From contig NZ_JAQSDK010000001.1 in assembly GCF_029945885.1 (NCBI RefSeq), positions 25,236-89,235 of the forward strand: a DNA stretch of 64,000 bases, in the 5' to 3' direction. Numbering within the stretch: position 1 is the stretch's first letter; each line of letters starts with the position of its first letter. Of the stretch, positions 34,075 through 43,231 are shown in pieces. The translations under genes were made by a program, and so were the position numbers. Origin of the DNA: Brevundimonas sp. (GTDB lineage Bacteria; Pseudomonadota; Alphaproteobacteria; Caulobacterales; Caulobacteraceae). The notes under the pieces were generated by a model. The model had not been told where the DNA came from. It saw nothing but the letters and a program-made list of their open reading frames with translations, and did no database searches.

Positions 34075-34089
34075 TTAAGTCAAGATTAA
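34075..34089. promoter_or_regulatory. Full-consensus CtrA-like box
   Basis: TTAAGTCAAGATTAA matches TTAA-N7-TTAA exactly. It sits 26-40 bp upstream of the DUF2975 ATG in the divergent gap. The gap is AT-rich, which raises the chance of accidental matches. Confidence 0.5.
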
Positions 34090-34114
34090 AGAAAAGACAG
34101 ATTTGGAGCGCCGC

Positions 34115-34615
34115 ATGAGCCGGACCGACCTGACCCGTTTCCGCACCATGTGCAGGCAATTCCGCTGGCTGGCCGTCTTCATGGTGGTCAGCGTCGGAGC
34201 CCTGCTGTTGCTGATGTATGGGGTGGCCCCCGGTATTCTGATGGCCCGGGGCGACTATGCCGGAACGCCGTCGCTATGGCGGACGGAGGTCATCCGGACC
34301 CTGCCCACCCTCTTCTATCTGTTCGCCGTCTGGTCGATCGGCTCGGCCATGGGCCAGCTGGCGAAAGGCCGCCTGATCCAGCCGACCCTGGTCAGCGCCC
34401 TGCGCCGGGTTGGCCTGTCGCTGGGGGTCGGCGGCCTGCTCAGCGTCTTCGGCATCACCAACCTGATCCGGATCATCGAGGGGGGACGCGGCGGCTGGGT
34501 TTATTTCGATGTTCCGGGCATGACCCTGGGCATGATCGGTGGGGCCCTGTTCCTGCTGGCGGGCGTCGTCGAACAGGCCGGCCACATCCAGGCCGAGCTG
34601 GACGAGATGGTCTGA
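34115..34615 (+). CDS. DUF2975 domain-containing membrane protein
   Basis: From ATG 34115, behind GGAG, the protein has 166 residues and four membrane helices, including LAVFMVVSVGALLLLMYGVA and ALFLLAGVVEQAGHIQAELD at the end. The C-terminal GHIQAELDEMV is typical of the family. DUF2975 genes are usually paired with a small YozG-like HTH gene, as here, where start and stop overlap. A membrane protein controlling, or controlled by, the regulator is plausible; function is not established. Confidence 0.8.
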   Translation: MSRTDLTRFRTMCRQFRWLAVFMVVSVGALLLLMYGVAPGILMARGDYAGTPSLWRTEVIRTLPTLFYLFAVWSIGSAMGQLAKGRLIQPTLVSALRRVGLSLGVGGLLSVFGITNLIRIIEGGRGGWVYFDVPGMTLGMIGGALFLLAGVVEQAGHIQAELDEMV

Positions 34616-34857
34616 TGCCGGTCCGCGTAACCCTCGACGCCCTGATCGTGAAGAAGGGACTGAAGGCCCGGGACCTGGCGGCCGAGATCGGCCTCAGCGA
34701 GACCCAGCTGTCGCTGTTCCGTTCGGGCAAGGTCAAGGGCATCCGCTTCAGCACCCTGGCCCGTCTGTGCGCCGCCCTCGGCTGCCGCCCCGGCGACCTG
34801 TTGGACTATGACCTGGACCCGGCCGATCTGGCCGTGCCGGACGACGATCCAGGCTGA
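34615..34857 (+). CDS. YozG-like helix-turn-helix transcriptional regulator
   Basis: The 80-residue protein is a minimal Xre-type [23 protein letters not shown] and [20 protein letters not shown], ending in [16 protein letters not shown]. Its ATG overlaps the DUF2975 stop (TGATG). This coupling is found widely for the family pair. The operator is unknown. Confidence 0.87.
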   Translation: MPVRVTLDALIVKKGLKARDLAAEIGLSETQLSLFRSGKVKGIRFSTLARLCAALGCRPGDLLDYDLDPADLAVPDDDPG

Positions 34858-34954
34858 TCCGGGCCGCCACCTTGCCGGATGGCACCGCATCCTCTACGGA
34901 CTGCGCCCGTTCGCGCGCCGTCGCAGGCTGCGCCCAATTCCTTCCGAGACACCG

Positions 34955-35521
34955 ATGAAAATCAACGGCAACACCATCAAGCCCGGCATGGTCCTGCAGC
35001 ACAACGGCGGCCTGTGGGTCGTGACCAAGGCCAGCCACGTCAAGCCCGGCAAGGGCGGGGCCTTCGCCAACGTCGAGGCCAAGAACCTCGAGACCGGCAA
35101 CAAGCTGAACGAACGCTTCCGTTCGGAAGACAAGGTCGAACGCGTCACGCTGGAACAGAAGGAGTTCTCCTATCTGTACGAGCAGGGCGACGCCCTCGTG
35201 TTCATGGACGACACGAACTACGAGCAGATCGAACTGCAGAAGGACTGGGTCGGCGAGGATCGCATCGCCTATCTGCAGGACGGCATGAAGGTGACGATCG
35301 AGATGCACGAGGATCGGCCCATCGGCCTGTCCCTGCCCGACCAGGTCAATCTGGAAGTCGTCGAGACCGAACCCACGGTGAAGGGCCAGACCGCCTCGTC
35401 CTCCTACAAGCCGGCCATCGCCAACAATGGCGTGCGCATCATGATCCCGCCCTATATGGGCGTGGGCGAGAAGATCATCGTCGACACCGCGACCGGCGAA
35501 TACGTCCGCCGCGCTGACTAG
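34955..35521 (+). CDS. efp: Elongation factor P
   Basis: The 188-residue protein starts at ATG 34955. It has three OB-like domains, with the [15 protein letters not shown] loop holding Lys33, which is the residue modified in many bacteria and reaches the peptidyl-transferase centre. It relieves stalling at polyproline stretches. This is relevant here because the window encodes several proline-rich proteins. No EpmA- or EarP-like gene lies nearby. The end [20 protein letters not shown] is canonical. Confidence 0.95.
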   Translation: MKINGNTIKPGMVLQHNGGLWVVTKASHVKPGKGGAFANVEAKNLETGNKLNERFRSEDKVERVTLEQKEFSYLYEQGDALVFMDDTNYEQIELQKDWVGEDRIAYLQDGMKVTIEMHEDRPIGLSLPDQVNLEVVETEPTVKGQTASSSYKPAIANNGVRIMIPPYMGVGEKIIVDTATGEYVRRAD

Positions 35522-35531
35522 GGCTTGGAAA

Positions 35532-35592
35532 TTAGGGCTTAGGGCTTAGAACCGCCTGCTTCCTAAGCCCTAAGCCCTAAGCCCTAATCCCT
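35532..35592. repeat. Inverted TTAGGGC heptad repeat hairpin
   Basis: The left arm (35532-35549) is two and a half TTAGGGC heptads. The right arm (35563-35587) is at least three reverse-complement heptads (CTAAGCC-type phase). Eighteen bases pair perfectly across a 13-base loop, AACCGCCTGCTTC. It starts about 11 bp after the efp stop. It has no T-tract on the efp strand, so a standard terminator is unlikely. Strand-skewed heptads in inverted arms recall the flanks of the four-helix-bundle gene at 1.9-2.4 kb. Confidence 0.85.
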
Positions 35593-35661
35593 ACCCCTTG
35601 AACTTCTCCGCACCTCCGGGCAACACGCCTTTTCAGGAGCTGCGGACCAGGAGATTCCCCC

Positions 35662-36468
35662 ATGGCTCTCGCCTCCGCCCTCGTTTCCGTCATGCTGGAC
35701 GCGGTCCGCAAGACCGCCCGCCCGATGCTGCGCGATTTCGGCGAGGTCTCGCAGTTGCAGATCTCGCGCAAGGGCCCCGGTGATTTCGTCACCGCCGCCG
35801 ACATCAAGGCCGAGGACACCCTCTACGAACTGCTGATGAAGGCCCGCCCCGGCTACGGCTTCCTGGGTGAGGAACGCGGCATGATGGACGGCACCGACAA
35901 GAGCCATACCTGGGTTGTCGATCCGATCGACGGCACCACCAATTTCATGCACGCCATCCCCCATTTCGCCATCACGGTCGGGCTGGAGCGGCGCGCGCCG
36001 GACGGCACCTCAGAGATCGTCGCCGGCGTCACCTACAACCCCGTCGCCAACGAGCTGTTCTGGGCCGAAAAGGGCAAGGGCTGCTATCTGAACGACCAGC
36101 GTATCCGCTGTTCGGGCCGTCGCGACATGAGCGAAAGCCTGATCGCCACCGGCCTGCCCTTCATCGGCAAGACGGGCCACGCCCAGTCGATCAAGGACAT
36201 CCACGCGGTCGGCCAGCGCGTCGCCGGCATCCGCCGCCTCGGCTCCTCGGCGCTGGACCTGGCCTGGGTCGCCGCCGGACGGTTCGACGCCTATTATGAG
36301 CGCAACCTGCAGCGCTGGGACGTGGCCGCCGGCATCCTGTTCGTCACCGAGGCGGGCGGCATCGTCTCGTCCATCGACATCGACGGTGACCCGATGAACG
36401 GCAAACAGATCATCGCCTCCAACAGCGAGATCCATCCGCAGCTGCGCAAGATCCTCCAGGCGACCTGA
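35662..36468 (+). CDS. Inositol monophosphatase family protein
   Basis: The 268-residue enzyme holds the metal-binding motifs of the family: GEERGM with Glu70 and Glu71, DPIDGTTNF with Asp87 and Asp90, and the second motif WDVAAGILFVTEAGG. It hydrolyses a sugar or nucleotide phosphate; the SuhB-like group also binds transcription complexes. ATG 35662 is preceded by AGGAG. The substrate cannot be decided from sequence. Confidence 0.92.
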   Translation: MALASALVSVMLDAVRKTARPMLRDFGEVSQLQISRKGPGDFVTAADIKAEDTLYELLMKARPGYGFLGEERGMMDGTDKSHTWVVDPIDGTTNFMHAIPHFAITVGLERRAPDGTSEIVAGVTYNPVANELFWAEKGKGCYLNDQRIRCSGRRDMSESLIATGLPFIGKTGHAQSIKDIHAVGQRVAGIRRLGSSALDLAWVAAGRFDAYYERNLQRWDVAAGILFVTEAGGIVSSIDIDGDPMNGKQIIASNSEIHPQLRKILQAT

Positions 36469-36523
36469 TCCCGGCGCAAACGACGGTCATCACACCGTCG
36501 TCCAGAACCTCTACCCTGGGCCC

Positions 36524-37528
36524 ATGTTTCAGATCATCCTGTCGGCCCTCGCCATTCTTGCCGGACCCGCCGCCTTGCCGACTCCCGCACCTCTCCTCCA
36601 GGTCATCGCCCACCGCGGGGCGTCCGGCGAACGCCCCGAACACACGCGCGCCGCCTATGACCTGGCCATCGACCAGGGGGCCGACGTCATCGAGCCTGAC
36701 CTGGTCATGTCCCGCGACGGCGTCCTGATCGTCCGCCACGAGAACGAGATCGGCGAAACCACCGACGTCGCCGCCCATCCCGAATTCGCCGATCGTCAGA
36801 CCCGCCGCACCGTCGACGGTCAGGTGGTCACCGGCTGGTTCACCGAGGACTTCACCCTCGCCGAACTGCAGACCCTGCGCGCCCGCGAACGCCTGCCCGC
36901 CGTGCGCCCGGCCAATACCGCCTACGACGGGACCGGGTCGATCCTGACCTTCCAGCAGGTCATCGATATCGCCCGGGCGGGCACGGAGCGGACGGGTCGC
37001 GTGATCGGCGTCGCGCCCGAACTGAAGCATCCGTCGCATTTCGCCGCCGCCGGCCTGCCGATGGAGGACGCCTTCGTCGCCGTGCTGGAGGCCAACGGCC
37101 TGACCGGGGCCGACGCCCCAATCCTGATCCAGTGTTTCGAGGTCGGCCCGCTGAAACGGCTTGCCGCCCGGATCGACGCCCCCCGGCTGCAGCTGATGAG
37201 CGTCGCCGACGGCCCGGTCGACCGACCGGACCTGACCTATGCGGCCATGGCCACGCCGGCGGGCCTGACGACCGTGGCGACCTATGCCGGCTGGATCGGG
37301 GTCGAGGCGGCGATGATCGCGCCTGATCTGGACCGCCCGCAGACCGCCCTGATCGCCGATGCCCATGCCGCGGGCCTCAAGGTCGCCGCCTGGACCTTCC
37401 GCGCCGAGGCGCAATTCCTGCCGCCGGGGGCCGCCGACCTGACGGCCTGGCTGACGGCCTTCCGCGACTTCGGCCTCGACGCCGCCTTCAGCGACTTTCC
37501 CGCCGCCGCCGTGGCCGTCGCCCGCTAA
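36524..37528 (+). CDS. glpQ: Glycerophosphodiester phosphodiesterase family protein (secreted)
   Basis: The 334-residue protein has a signal peptide (FQIILSALAILAGPAALPTP) and the GDPD core: HRGASGERPEHT with His30, EPDLVMSRDGVLIVRHENEI with Glu57, Asp59 and His72 as expected. It should cleave glycerophosphodiesters to glycerol-3-phosphate in the periplasm. The GlpQ-like group is the best match. Its stop overlaps the convergent ABC exporter stop by four bases. Confidence 0.88.
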   Translation: MFQIILSALAILAGPAALPTPAPLLQVIAHRGASGERPEHTRAAYDLAIDQGADVIEPDLVMSRDGVLIVRHENEIGETTDVAAHPEFADRQTRRTVDGQVVTGWFTEDFTLAELQTLRARERLPAVRPANTAYDGTGSILTFQQVIDIARAGTERTGRVIGVAPELKHPSHFAAAGLPMEDAFVAVLEANGLTGADAPILIQCFEVGPLKRLAARIDAPRLQLMSVADGPVDRPDLTYAAMATPAGLTTVATYAGWIGVEAAMIAPDLDRPQTALIADAHAAGLKVAAWTFRAEAQFLPPGAADLTAWLTAFRDFGLDAAFSDFPAAAVAVAR

Positions 37529-39375
37529 TCAGCGCGGAACTGCAGCTCGGCCAGACGGGCATACAGGCCACCGCGGGCGATCAGCTCGGCATGGGTGCCC
37601 TCGTCAACCACGGCCCCGTCCTCCATCACCACGATCCGGTCGGCGCGCAACACCGTGGCCAGTCGGTGGGCGATGACCAGGGTGGTGCGCTCCTCCATGG
37701 CCGCGTCCAGCGCCGCCTGCACCAGCTGTTCATTGCCGGCGTCCAGGGCGCTGGTCGCCTCGTCCAGCAGCAGGATCGGGGCATTGCGCACCAGGGCCCG
37801 GGCGATGGCCAGCCGCTGGCGCTGCCCACCGGACAGGCTCTTGCCGCGTTCGCCCAGCGGCGTGTCGAAGCCCTCCGGCAGGGCGTCGATAAAGCCCAGG
37901 GCCTGGGCCTTGTCGGCCACGGCCCGCACCTCGTCCTCGGTCGCCGCCTCACGACCGAAACGGATATTCTCCAGCGCCGAGCCCGAGAACAACGGCGCTT
38001 CCTGCGACACCCAGGCGAAGCGGCGGCGCACGGCCACCGGGTCGGCCTCGCGCACATCCACCCCGTCGACCGAGACCACACCGGCCTGCGGATCATAGAA
38101 GCGCAGCAACAGACGGAAGACGGTGCTCTTGCCCGCCCCCGACGGCCCGACCAGGGCCACGGTCTCGCCGGGGCGTACCGTCAGGCTGAACCCTTTCAGC
38201 GCCGCCAGGTCGGGGCGGCCCGGATAGGCGAAATCAATCGCCGACATCGACACCTCGCCGCGCGGCGGCTCCGGCAAGGCGCGCGGCGAGGCCGGAGCGG
38301 CGATGCCCGGCGTGGCGCGCATCAGTTCGTCGATCCGCTCCATGGCCCCGGCCGCCTTCTGCACATCGCCCCAGCTCTCGCCCAGCGCGCCCACGGCCCC
38401 GGCCACAAAGACCGAAAGCAGCACGAACTGCAGCAGGGCCCCCGGCGTCATCCGCCCGCCGATCACGTCCTGGGCCCCCAGCCACAACACCAGGGTCACG
38501 CCGCCGAACATCACCACGATGATCATCGCCGTCATCAAAGCCCTGGCCTTGATCCGCACCAGCGACACGGCGAAGGCCCGCTCAACCGCCGCGCCGAACC
38601 GTTCGATGGCGCTGGCTTCGCGGCCGAAGGCCTGGACCGTCTCGATCGCGTCGACGCTCTCGCCGGCGAAGCCCACGGCCCCCGCGAACTCGTCCTGGGC
38701 GCGGACAGTCAGCTTGCGCACCCGCCGCCCGAACAGGAACAACGGCCCCAGAAGGAAGGGCACGGTCAGCAGCACCAGCCCGGTCAGCTTCAGACTGACC
38801 ACCGACAGCAGGATCACCCCGCCGATCATGGTCAGGGCATTACGGAGGGCAAAGGAGACCGAGGTCGTCAGCAGGGTCTCGACCAGGGCGATATCCGTGG
38901 TCAACCGCGACAGCACCTCGCCGGTGCGCATCCGCGCATAGAAGGACGGATCCAGTGTCAGGATTCGGTCGAACAGGCCGGTGCGCAGGTCGGCGATGAC
39001 CCGTTCCCCGGTCTTGGTGACGTAGAAATAGCGGATCGCCGTGGCCAGCCCCAGGAACAGGGCGTTGGCTCCCAGCACCAGGAACCAAAGGTTCAGGTCG
39101 CGACCGCCCTGATCAAAACCGTTGTCGATCGCCCCGCGCGCGGTCCCTGTCAGGGCCAGGGAGGCGGCGGTCGACAACAGCAGCCAGAAGACGGCGATCG
39201 CCGCATGGGCCTTGTGCCGCATCAGATAGGGCAGCAACCGCCCCAGCGGCCGCACGCTGCGAGCCTTGGCCCGCTTGGCCCCGGCCTCGCCCATCTGCTC
39301 GACCAGCAGGGCACCGGCACCGGGACGCCCCTCGGCTTCAAACGACGGGGCGATGGGCGGCGGAGACTGGGTCAT
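37525..39375 (-). CDS. ABC transporter with fused transmembrane and ATPase domains (MsbA-like exporter)
   Basis: The 616-residue half-transporter has a six-helix ABC_membrane domain (residues 50-330; [35 protein letters not shown]) and an ATPase domain with Walker [10 protein letters not shown], signature [17 protein letters not shown], and Walker [13 protein letters not shown]. This is the lipid A/multidrug exporter architecture of MsbA and its relatives. The substrate is not determined. It ends in a convergent overlap with the glycerophosphodiesterase gene. Confidence 0.9.
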   Translation of the reverse strand: MTQSPPPIAPSFEAEGRPGAGALLVEQMGEAGAKRAKARSVRPLGRLLPYLMRHKAHAAIAVFWLLLSTAASLALTGTARGAIDNGFDQGGRDLNLWFLVLGANALFLGLATAIRYFYVTKTGERVIADLRTGLFDRILTLDPSFYARMRTGEVLSRLTTDIALVETLLTTSVSFALRNALTMIGGVILLSVVSLKLTGLVLLTVPFLLGPLFLFGRRVRKLTVRAQDEFAGAVGFAGESVDAIETVQAFGREASAIERFGAAVERAFAVSLVRIKARALMTAMIIVVMFGGVTLVLWLGAQDVIGGRMTPGALLQFVLLSVFVAGAVGALGESWGDVQKAAGAMERIDELMRATPGIAAPASPRALPEPPRGEVSMSAIDFAYPGRPDLAALKGFSLTVRPGETVALVGPSGAGKSTVFRLLLRFYDPQAGVVSVDGVDVREADPVAVRRRFAWVSQEAPLFSGSALENIRFGREAATEDEVRAVADKAQALGFIDALPEGFDTPLGERGKSLSGGQRQRLAIARALVRNAPILLLDEATSALDAGNEQLVQAALDAAMEERTTLVIAHRLATVLRADRIVVMEDGAVVDEGTHAELIARGGLYARLAELQFRAD

Positions 39376-39427
39376 GCGCCCGCCTCTTGCCCCGGAACGC
39401 CCCCCGGTGTAAACGCCGCCCCTTCTT

Positions 39428-39454
39428 CCCGCCGGAGCCTTCGGCGGGTTTTCT
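39428..39454 (+). terminator. Terminator-like hairpin upstream of rpmE
   Basis: CCCGCCG (39428-39434) pairs with CGGCGGG (39442-39448) and is followed by TTTTCTC on the plus strand. No plus-strand gene ends just before it. It lies 56 bp upstream of the rpmE ATG, so it is either a leader attenuator or an insulator. Confidence 0.55.
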
Positions 39455-39509
39455 CATTGACGCGCACCGACGGTCGGCATCGTCATCGCGCAGAGACCGG
39501 ACGACGACC

Positions 39510-39734
39510 ATGAAAGCGGACACGCACCCCGACTACCATTTCATCACCGTGGTGATGACTGACGGCACGTCCTACCAGACGCGCTCGACCTATCAGAAGG
39601 AAGGCGCGACGCTGAACCTGGACATCGATCCCTCGACCCACCCGGCCTGGACCGGCGGCAACGCCCACCTGCTGGACCGCGGCGGTCGCGTTTCGCGCTT
39701 CAACAACAAGTTCGGCGGCTTCATCAAGAAGTAG
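39510..39734 (+). CDS. rpmE: 50S ribosomal protein L31
   Basis: The 74-residue protein starts at ATG 39510 ([20 protein letters not shown]). It lacks the CxxC zinc motif, so it is the C-minus form common in Alphaproteobacteria. The [20 protein letters not shown] and FNNKFGG segments are canonical. A strong terminator follows directly. A hairpin lies in its leader. Confidence 0.95.
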   Translation: MKADTHPDYHFITVVMTDGTSYQTRSTYQKEGATLNLDIDPSTHPAWTGGNAHLLDRGGRVSRFNNKFGGFIKK

Positions 39735-39757
39735 TCGACTGAGGCTTCAGGGCCACG

Positions 39758-39789
39758 AAAAGCGCCGGTCGCAGGACCGGCGCTTTTTG
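39758..39789 (+). terminator. Rho-independent terminator of rpmE
   Basis: AAAAGCGCCGGTC pairs with GACCGGCGCTTTT across a GCAG loop and is followed by a T-run. Every base of the stem pairs. It is the best terminator in the window. Confidence 0.92.
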
Positions 39790-39874
39790 TTTGTCCGGAA
39801 CGCCGATACCATGGGGGCGTTCGGCCGGGGCGAGGACACCCTGTCCACCGCGCGGCTGAGCAAGAGCGACCGAG

Positions 39875-41431
39875 ATGAACCGAAGGCAATTGGGATTTGG
39901 CGTGGCCGCTGCGGCCCTGACCACGGCGTCGACCGCCGCGACGGCACAGGTCCGCGACCCGGGCGCGAATGCCTTCTATGACAATTTCAACGATCAGCTG
40001 GCCCGGCTGCCTGCCGCTTTCCAGGGCGACGTCCGCGCCTTCTACGAGCTGACCGGCTGGCGTCCGGTCTGGAACGCCGACCGCCTGCGCGCCCTGCAGA
40101 CCGCCGCCAGCCGGGCCGAGCGTCACGGCCTGTCCCAGACTGACTTTTTCAACTTTCCCGCCCTGGCCGTCGATCCCGCCGCGACCGAGATGCGCACCAC
40201 GGTCGCGGCCCTCGGCTATGCCCGGGTCCTGTCCGAAGGGCGTATCCGCCCCGAGACGGTCGAGGACCTGTGGGAGATGCAGAAAAATCGCATCGACCTG
40301 CCCACCGGCCTGGCCGACTCCATCACCCGCAACACCCTGGTCGACTGGTATGAGGGCCTGGCCCCGACCGACATTGGCTATGCCAATCTGTCCGCCGGCT
40401 ATGTCCGCTATCGCCGCCTGATTCGTGACGGGGGCGGCTGGCCCCTGTTCGCCGCCGGCCCGACCATCGAGCCCGATACCAGCGATCCACGCATCCAGCC
40501 CCTGATCCGCCGCCTGGTGGCCGAGGGCGACCTCGACGCCGCCGCCGGCACCCGCCTGACCCTGGCCGGAACCTTCTACGGTCCCGAGCTCCAGACCGCT
40601 GTGCGCAGCTTCCAGACCCGTCACGGCCTGGCCTCCGACGCCCGCATCGGTGCCGGCACCCAGCGCTCCCTGTCGGCCTCGGCAGAGGATCGCGCCCGCC
40701 AGATCGCCCTTAACCTCGAGCGCCGCCGCTGGCTCGCCCGCGACCTCGCGCCCGAGCGGATCGAGGTCAACACCGCCGCCGCCATCATGGTCTACTGGAA
40801 GGACGGCAAGCCGGTTCACTCCAACCGCGTGGTTGTCGGCTCACCGGCCAACCAGACCCCCAGTCTCGAAAAGCCGTTCGCCTCCGTCGTGGCGAATCCG
40901 CCCTGGTATGTCCCGGCCTCGATCGCCCGCAACGAGATCCTGCCGCGCGGCCCCGGCTATCTGGCCGCCAACAACATGTATATTTCCAACGGCACGGTGA
41001 TCCAGCGCGCCGGACCGACGGCCGCCCTCGGCTATGTGAAGTTCGAGCTGCGCGACAGCTACGCCATCTTCCTGCACGACACCCCGTCCAAATCGGCCTT
41101 TAACCTGTCGATGCGCCAGCGCAGCCACGGCTGCGTCCGCGTCCAGGGCGCGGTCGAGTTCGCCCGCCTGCTGCTGTCACCGGATCCCGAGAAACTGGCC
41201 GAGTTCGACGCCGCCCAGGACAGCCGCGAGACCCAGCGCATCCAGACCGGCCGCGAAATCAGCGTGCGCCTGCTGTACTGGACCGCCTTCGTCGACGGTC
41301 AGGGCCGCGTCGCCTTCCGCGAGGATGTCTACGGCCGCGACGACAAGCTGGCCGAGGCTCTCGGTATCGCCGTCAGCCTGCCCCGGCCGGTCGATGACGG
41401 TGCCCGCGTCGCCACCGACGTCGGGCCGTAG
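39875..41431 (+). CDS. L,D-transpeptidase family protein with peptidoglycan-binding domain
   Basis: The 518-residue protein starts with a twin-arginine type signal (NRRQLGFGVAAAALTTA) ending near ATAQ. A scaffold-like N-terminal domain is followed by a peptidoglycan-binding segment (ELQTAVRSFQTRHGLASDAR). The YkuD catalytic domain has HGCVRVQ with His418 and Cys420. It cross-links peptidoglycan at meso-diaminopimelate or attaches proteins to it. The architecture resembles YcbB/LdtD. No partner gene is adjacent. Confidence 0.9.
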   Translation: MNRRQLGFGVAAAALTTASTAATAQVRDPGANAFYDNFNDQLARLPAAFQGDVRAFYELTGWRPVWNADRLRALQTAASRAERHGLSQTDFFNFPALAVDPAATEMRTTVAALGYARVLSEGRIRPETVEDLWEMQKNRIDLPTGLADSITRNTLVDWYEGLAPTDIGYANLSAGYVRYRRLIRDGGGWPLFAAGPTIEPDTSDPRIQPLIRRLVAEGDLDAAAGTRLTLAGTFYGPELQTAVRSFQTRHGLASDARIGAGTQRSLSASAEDRARQIALNLERRRWLARDLAPERIEVNTAAAIMVYWKDGKPVHSNRVVVGSPANQTPSLEKPFASVVANPPWYVPASIARNEILPRGPGYLAANNMYISNGTVIQRAGPTAALGYVKFELRDSYAIFLHDTPSKSAFNLSMRQRSHGCVRVQGAVEFARLLLSPDPEKLAEFDAAQDSRETQRIQTGREISVRLLYWTAFVDGQGRVAFREDVYGRDDKLAEALGIAVSLPRPVDDGARVATDVGP

Positions 41432-41724
41432 GTACGCATTTCCCGACTGCGCCGACACGGCCAAACGTCCGCAATGGGTAGCGAGCGGCATTTGACCCCG
41501 GCGCTATCCCTCAAGGAAAGGCCCGTTCTGCCGACTACGCCCGCGCGACCCTGATCAGCGCCGGGAAACGCCGCCGGTTTGCCTGGGTCGGGTTCGCTGC
41601 CGGCGCACGGCACAGGATCGTGGACCATTCGTCGCAGACGCCGGAACAGGGCGGCACCGCCACGAAGGTGCATTATCCTAACGGCCCCGGTGTCGAACGC
41701 CGACCCTCTCCGACGAACGGATGC
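41432..41724. other. Intergenic region without recognised gene
   Basis: This 293-bp gap precedes the lipoprotein gene. I see no supported gene, promoter consensus or terminator. The frame of the lipoprotein extends upstream to 41620 but lacks a family-like start or signal sequence there. Confidence 0.5.
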
Positions 41725-42459
41725 ATGATGACACCGATTAGAAACCTGGCCCTTGTCTCCACCGTGCTGGCGATGCTCGCGGCATGCTCTGCCCCGGAGC
41801 CGACAAGCCCCGCTGTCGAGGTCGCCGACGCGACCAACAGCACCGTGCGGGTGCGCGGCACAGTCCAGTCCGTGACAGACGGTTCGCTGACGGTTCAGAC
41901 CTGGGATGGCCGAACGGTCGCCGTGCCGGTTGCGGCGACAACGCGTTTTGTCTGGGTTGTAGCGTCCAGCCTTTCGACCCTCCAGGACGGCGATTTCGTC
42001 GGGACCGCAACAACGGGTCCGAAGACGGCGCTTCGTGCGCTGGAGTTGGTGATCTTTCCTGAATCGATGCGCGGCGCCGGCGAGGGTCACTATGCGTGGG
42101 ACGTACCCGGCGTTGTCGCATCACGCGGTGGCGGCCCGGTCGTGTCGAGTGCGATGACCAACGGCACGGTCGCGAGCCAGAGCGCGATGACCAACGGGAC
42201 CGTCCAGGCCCAGAGCGCCATGACCAACGGCACGGTTGCCGGCAGTGAAGCGTCGTCCGGTGGCCGTATGCTGACCATCTCCTACGAGGGCGGCACGGCA
42301 AACGTCACTATTCCCGAGGGAACGCCGATCGTGCGTTTCGAACCGACCGAAAGGCCTTCCTTGGCGGTTGGACAGAAGGTGTACGCCGTTATACCGCAGG
42401 GGACGACGTCTGCCGGCTTTGTGGCGATGGGCAAGGACGGCGTGACCCCGCCGATGTAG
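41725..42459 (+). CDS. DUF5666-like lipoprotein with SAMTNGTV repeats
   Basis: From ATG 41725 the protein has 244 residues. The signal peptide ends in LAAC, a lipobox. Two small beta domains (VRVRGTVQSVTDGSLTVQTW and MLTISYEGGTANVTIPEGTP) resemble DUF5666-type OB-like domains. Between them an 11-residue unit beginning SAMTNGTV occurs three times in a row. Low-GC codon use is somewhat higher than in the neighbours. A cell-envelope role is inferred only from the lipobox. Confidence 0.7.
   Translation: MMTPIRNLALVSTVLAMLAACSAPEPTSPAVEVADATNSTVRVRGTVQSVTDGSLTVQTWDGRTVAVPVAATTRFVWVVASSLSTLQDGDFVGTATTGPKTALRALELVIFPESMRGAGEGHYAWDVPGVVASRGGGPVVSSAMTNGTVASQSAMTNGTVQAQSAMTNGTVAGSEASSGGRMLTISYEGGTANVTIPEGTPIVRFEPTERPSLAVGQKVYAVIPQGTTSAGFVAMGKDGVTPPM
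42148..42246. repeat. Three 33-bp in-frame repeats in the lipoprotein gene
   Basis: Each 33-bp unit encodes SAMTNGTV plus three variable residues (ASQ, QAQ, AGS). The DNA differs at several third positions between copies. Confidence 0.85.
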
Positions 42460-42609
42460 CCGGCCGGCCGTCATGGCCGATGCCCAGCCGATTTCGCCTC
42501 CATCACCAGACAGAATGATCCCGCTCCGGGGCTGAGCGAGCTGATCAGGGGACAGTCTGTCTCGGGATGGTGGAAGAGGTCAGCTGAAGGCCTGATGCCG
42601 TCCCGCCCC

Positions 42610-43143
42610 CTAAAGCCTGAACGCCGCTTCCAGCTTGCCCATCTGGCTCAGCACGGGATTCTCGGCCTCTTCCTCGGGACCGTCCAGATACATGCGGCGG
42701 TCCAGGTACAGGACCCGGCCGAACAGTTTCTCGGCCCGGACCAGATATTCGACCAGGGCGATCGGCAGTTCGGGATGGGTCGGGTCGATCTCGGCCTTGG
42801 GTTCGTTCAGCCGGTAGCGCGGCTCACACGCGGCTTCCGAGGCCATGTCGCCCTCGCGCACGGCGCGCTGGATCAGCAGCCAGGACGCAATCTGCATCAG
42901 CCGGGTGGTCAGCTTCATGCTCTCGCCCGCATAGGCCAGGGCCACGGCCCGCGACAGCATCTTGGATTCGCGGCGGCCGTCACCGTCCAGATAGGCGGCG
43001 GTTTCCTCGACCAGCTCCATCCCTTCACGGAACGTCCGGTCGAACAGTTCCGAGCGCGCGAAACCGTCGACAACCGCAGCGCGGCTGCGGCCCGAGGTGG
43101 AAAGGATGTTGTCGTCGCTGGCCATCAACTCAAATACACTCAT
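42610..43143 (-). CDS. rcdA: Protease adaptor RcdA (DUF1465, regulator of CtrA degradation)
   Basis: From ATG 43143 the protein has 177 residues; ATG 43125 (MASDDNIL) is also possible. LFDRTFREGMELVEETAAYL, MLSRAVALAYAGESMKLTTR and LMQIASWLLIQRAVREG form the DUF1465 three-helix bundle. In Caulobacter RcdA works with CpdR and PopA to deliver CtrA and other substrates to ClpXP. It follows the DUF1192 gene on the same strand after 88 bp, as in related genomes. No CtrA box was found immediately upstream. Confidence 0.9.
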   Translation of the reverse strand: MSVFELMASDDNILSTSGRSRAAVVDGFARSELFDRTFREGMELVEETAAYLDGDGRRESKMLSRAVALAYAGESMKLTTRLMQIASWLLIQRAVREGDMASEAACEPRYRLNEPKAEIDPTHPELPIALVEYLVRAEKLFGRVLYLDRRMYLDGPEEEAENPVLSQMGKLEAAFRL

Positions 43144-43231
43144 GGAAAGCACAGGCGTCCGTATCACTGTCGGCCCATATCGGGGCCATCAATGTCAGAC
43201 CAGCAATCGTCATGCCACGGGCCACGCCCGG

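Noticed and set aside
35532..35592. TTAGGG-like repeats as telomere sequence
   Set aside because: The unit is a heptad, TTAGGGC, only two or three copies long and inverted, inside a bacterial chromosome.
35563..35592. Rho-independent terminator of efp
   Set aside because: The stem is AT/GC mixed and not followed by T residues on the efp strand.
37591..39513. 640-codon open frame antisense to the ABC exporter
   Set aside because: The His/Gln/Arg-rich product has no domain. The minus-strand frame has all ABC motifs.
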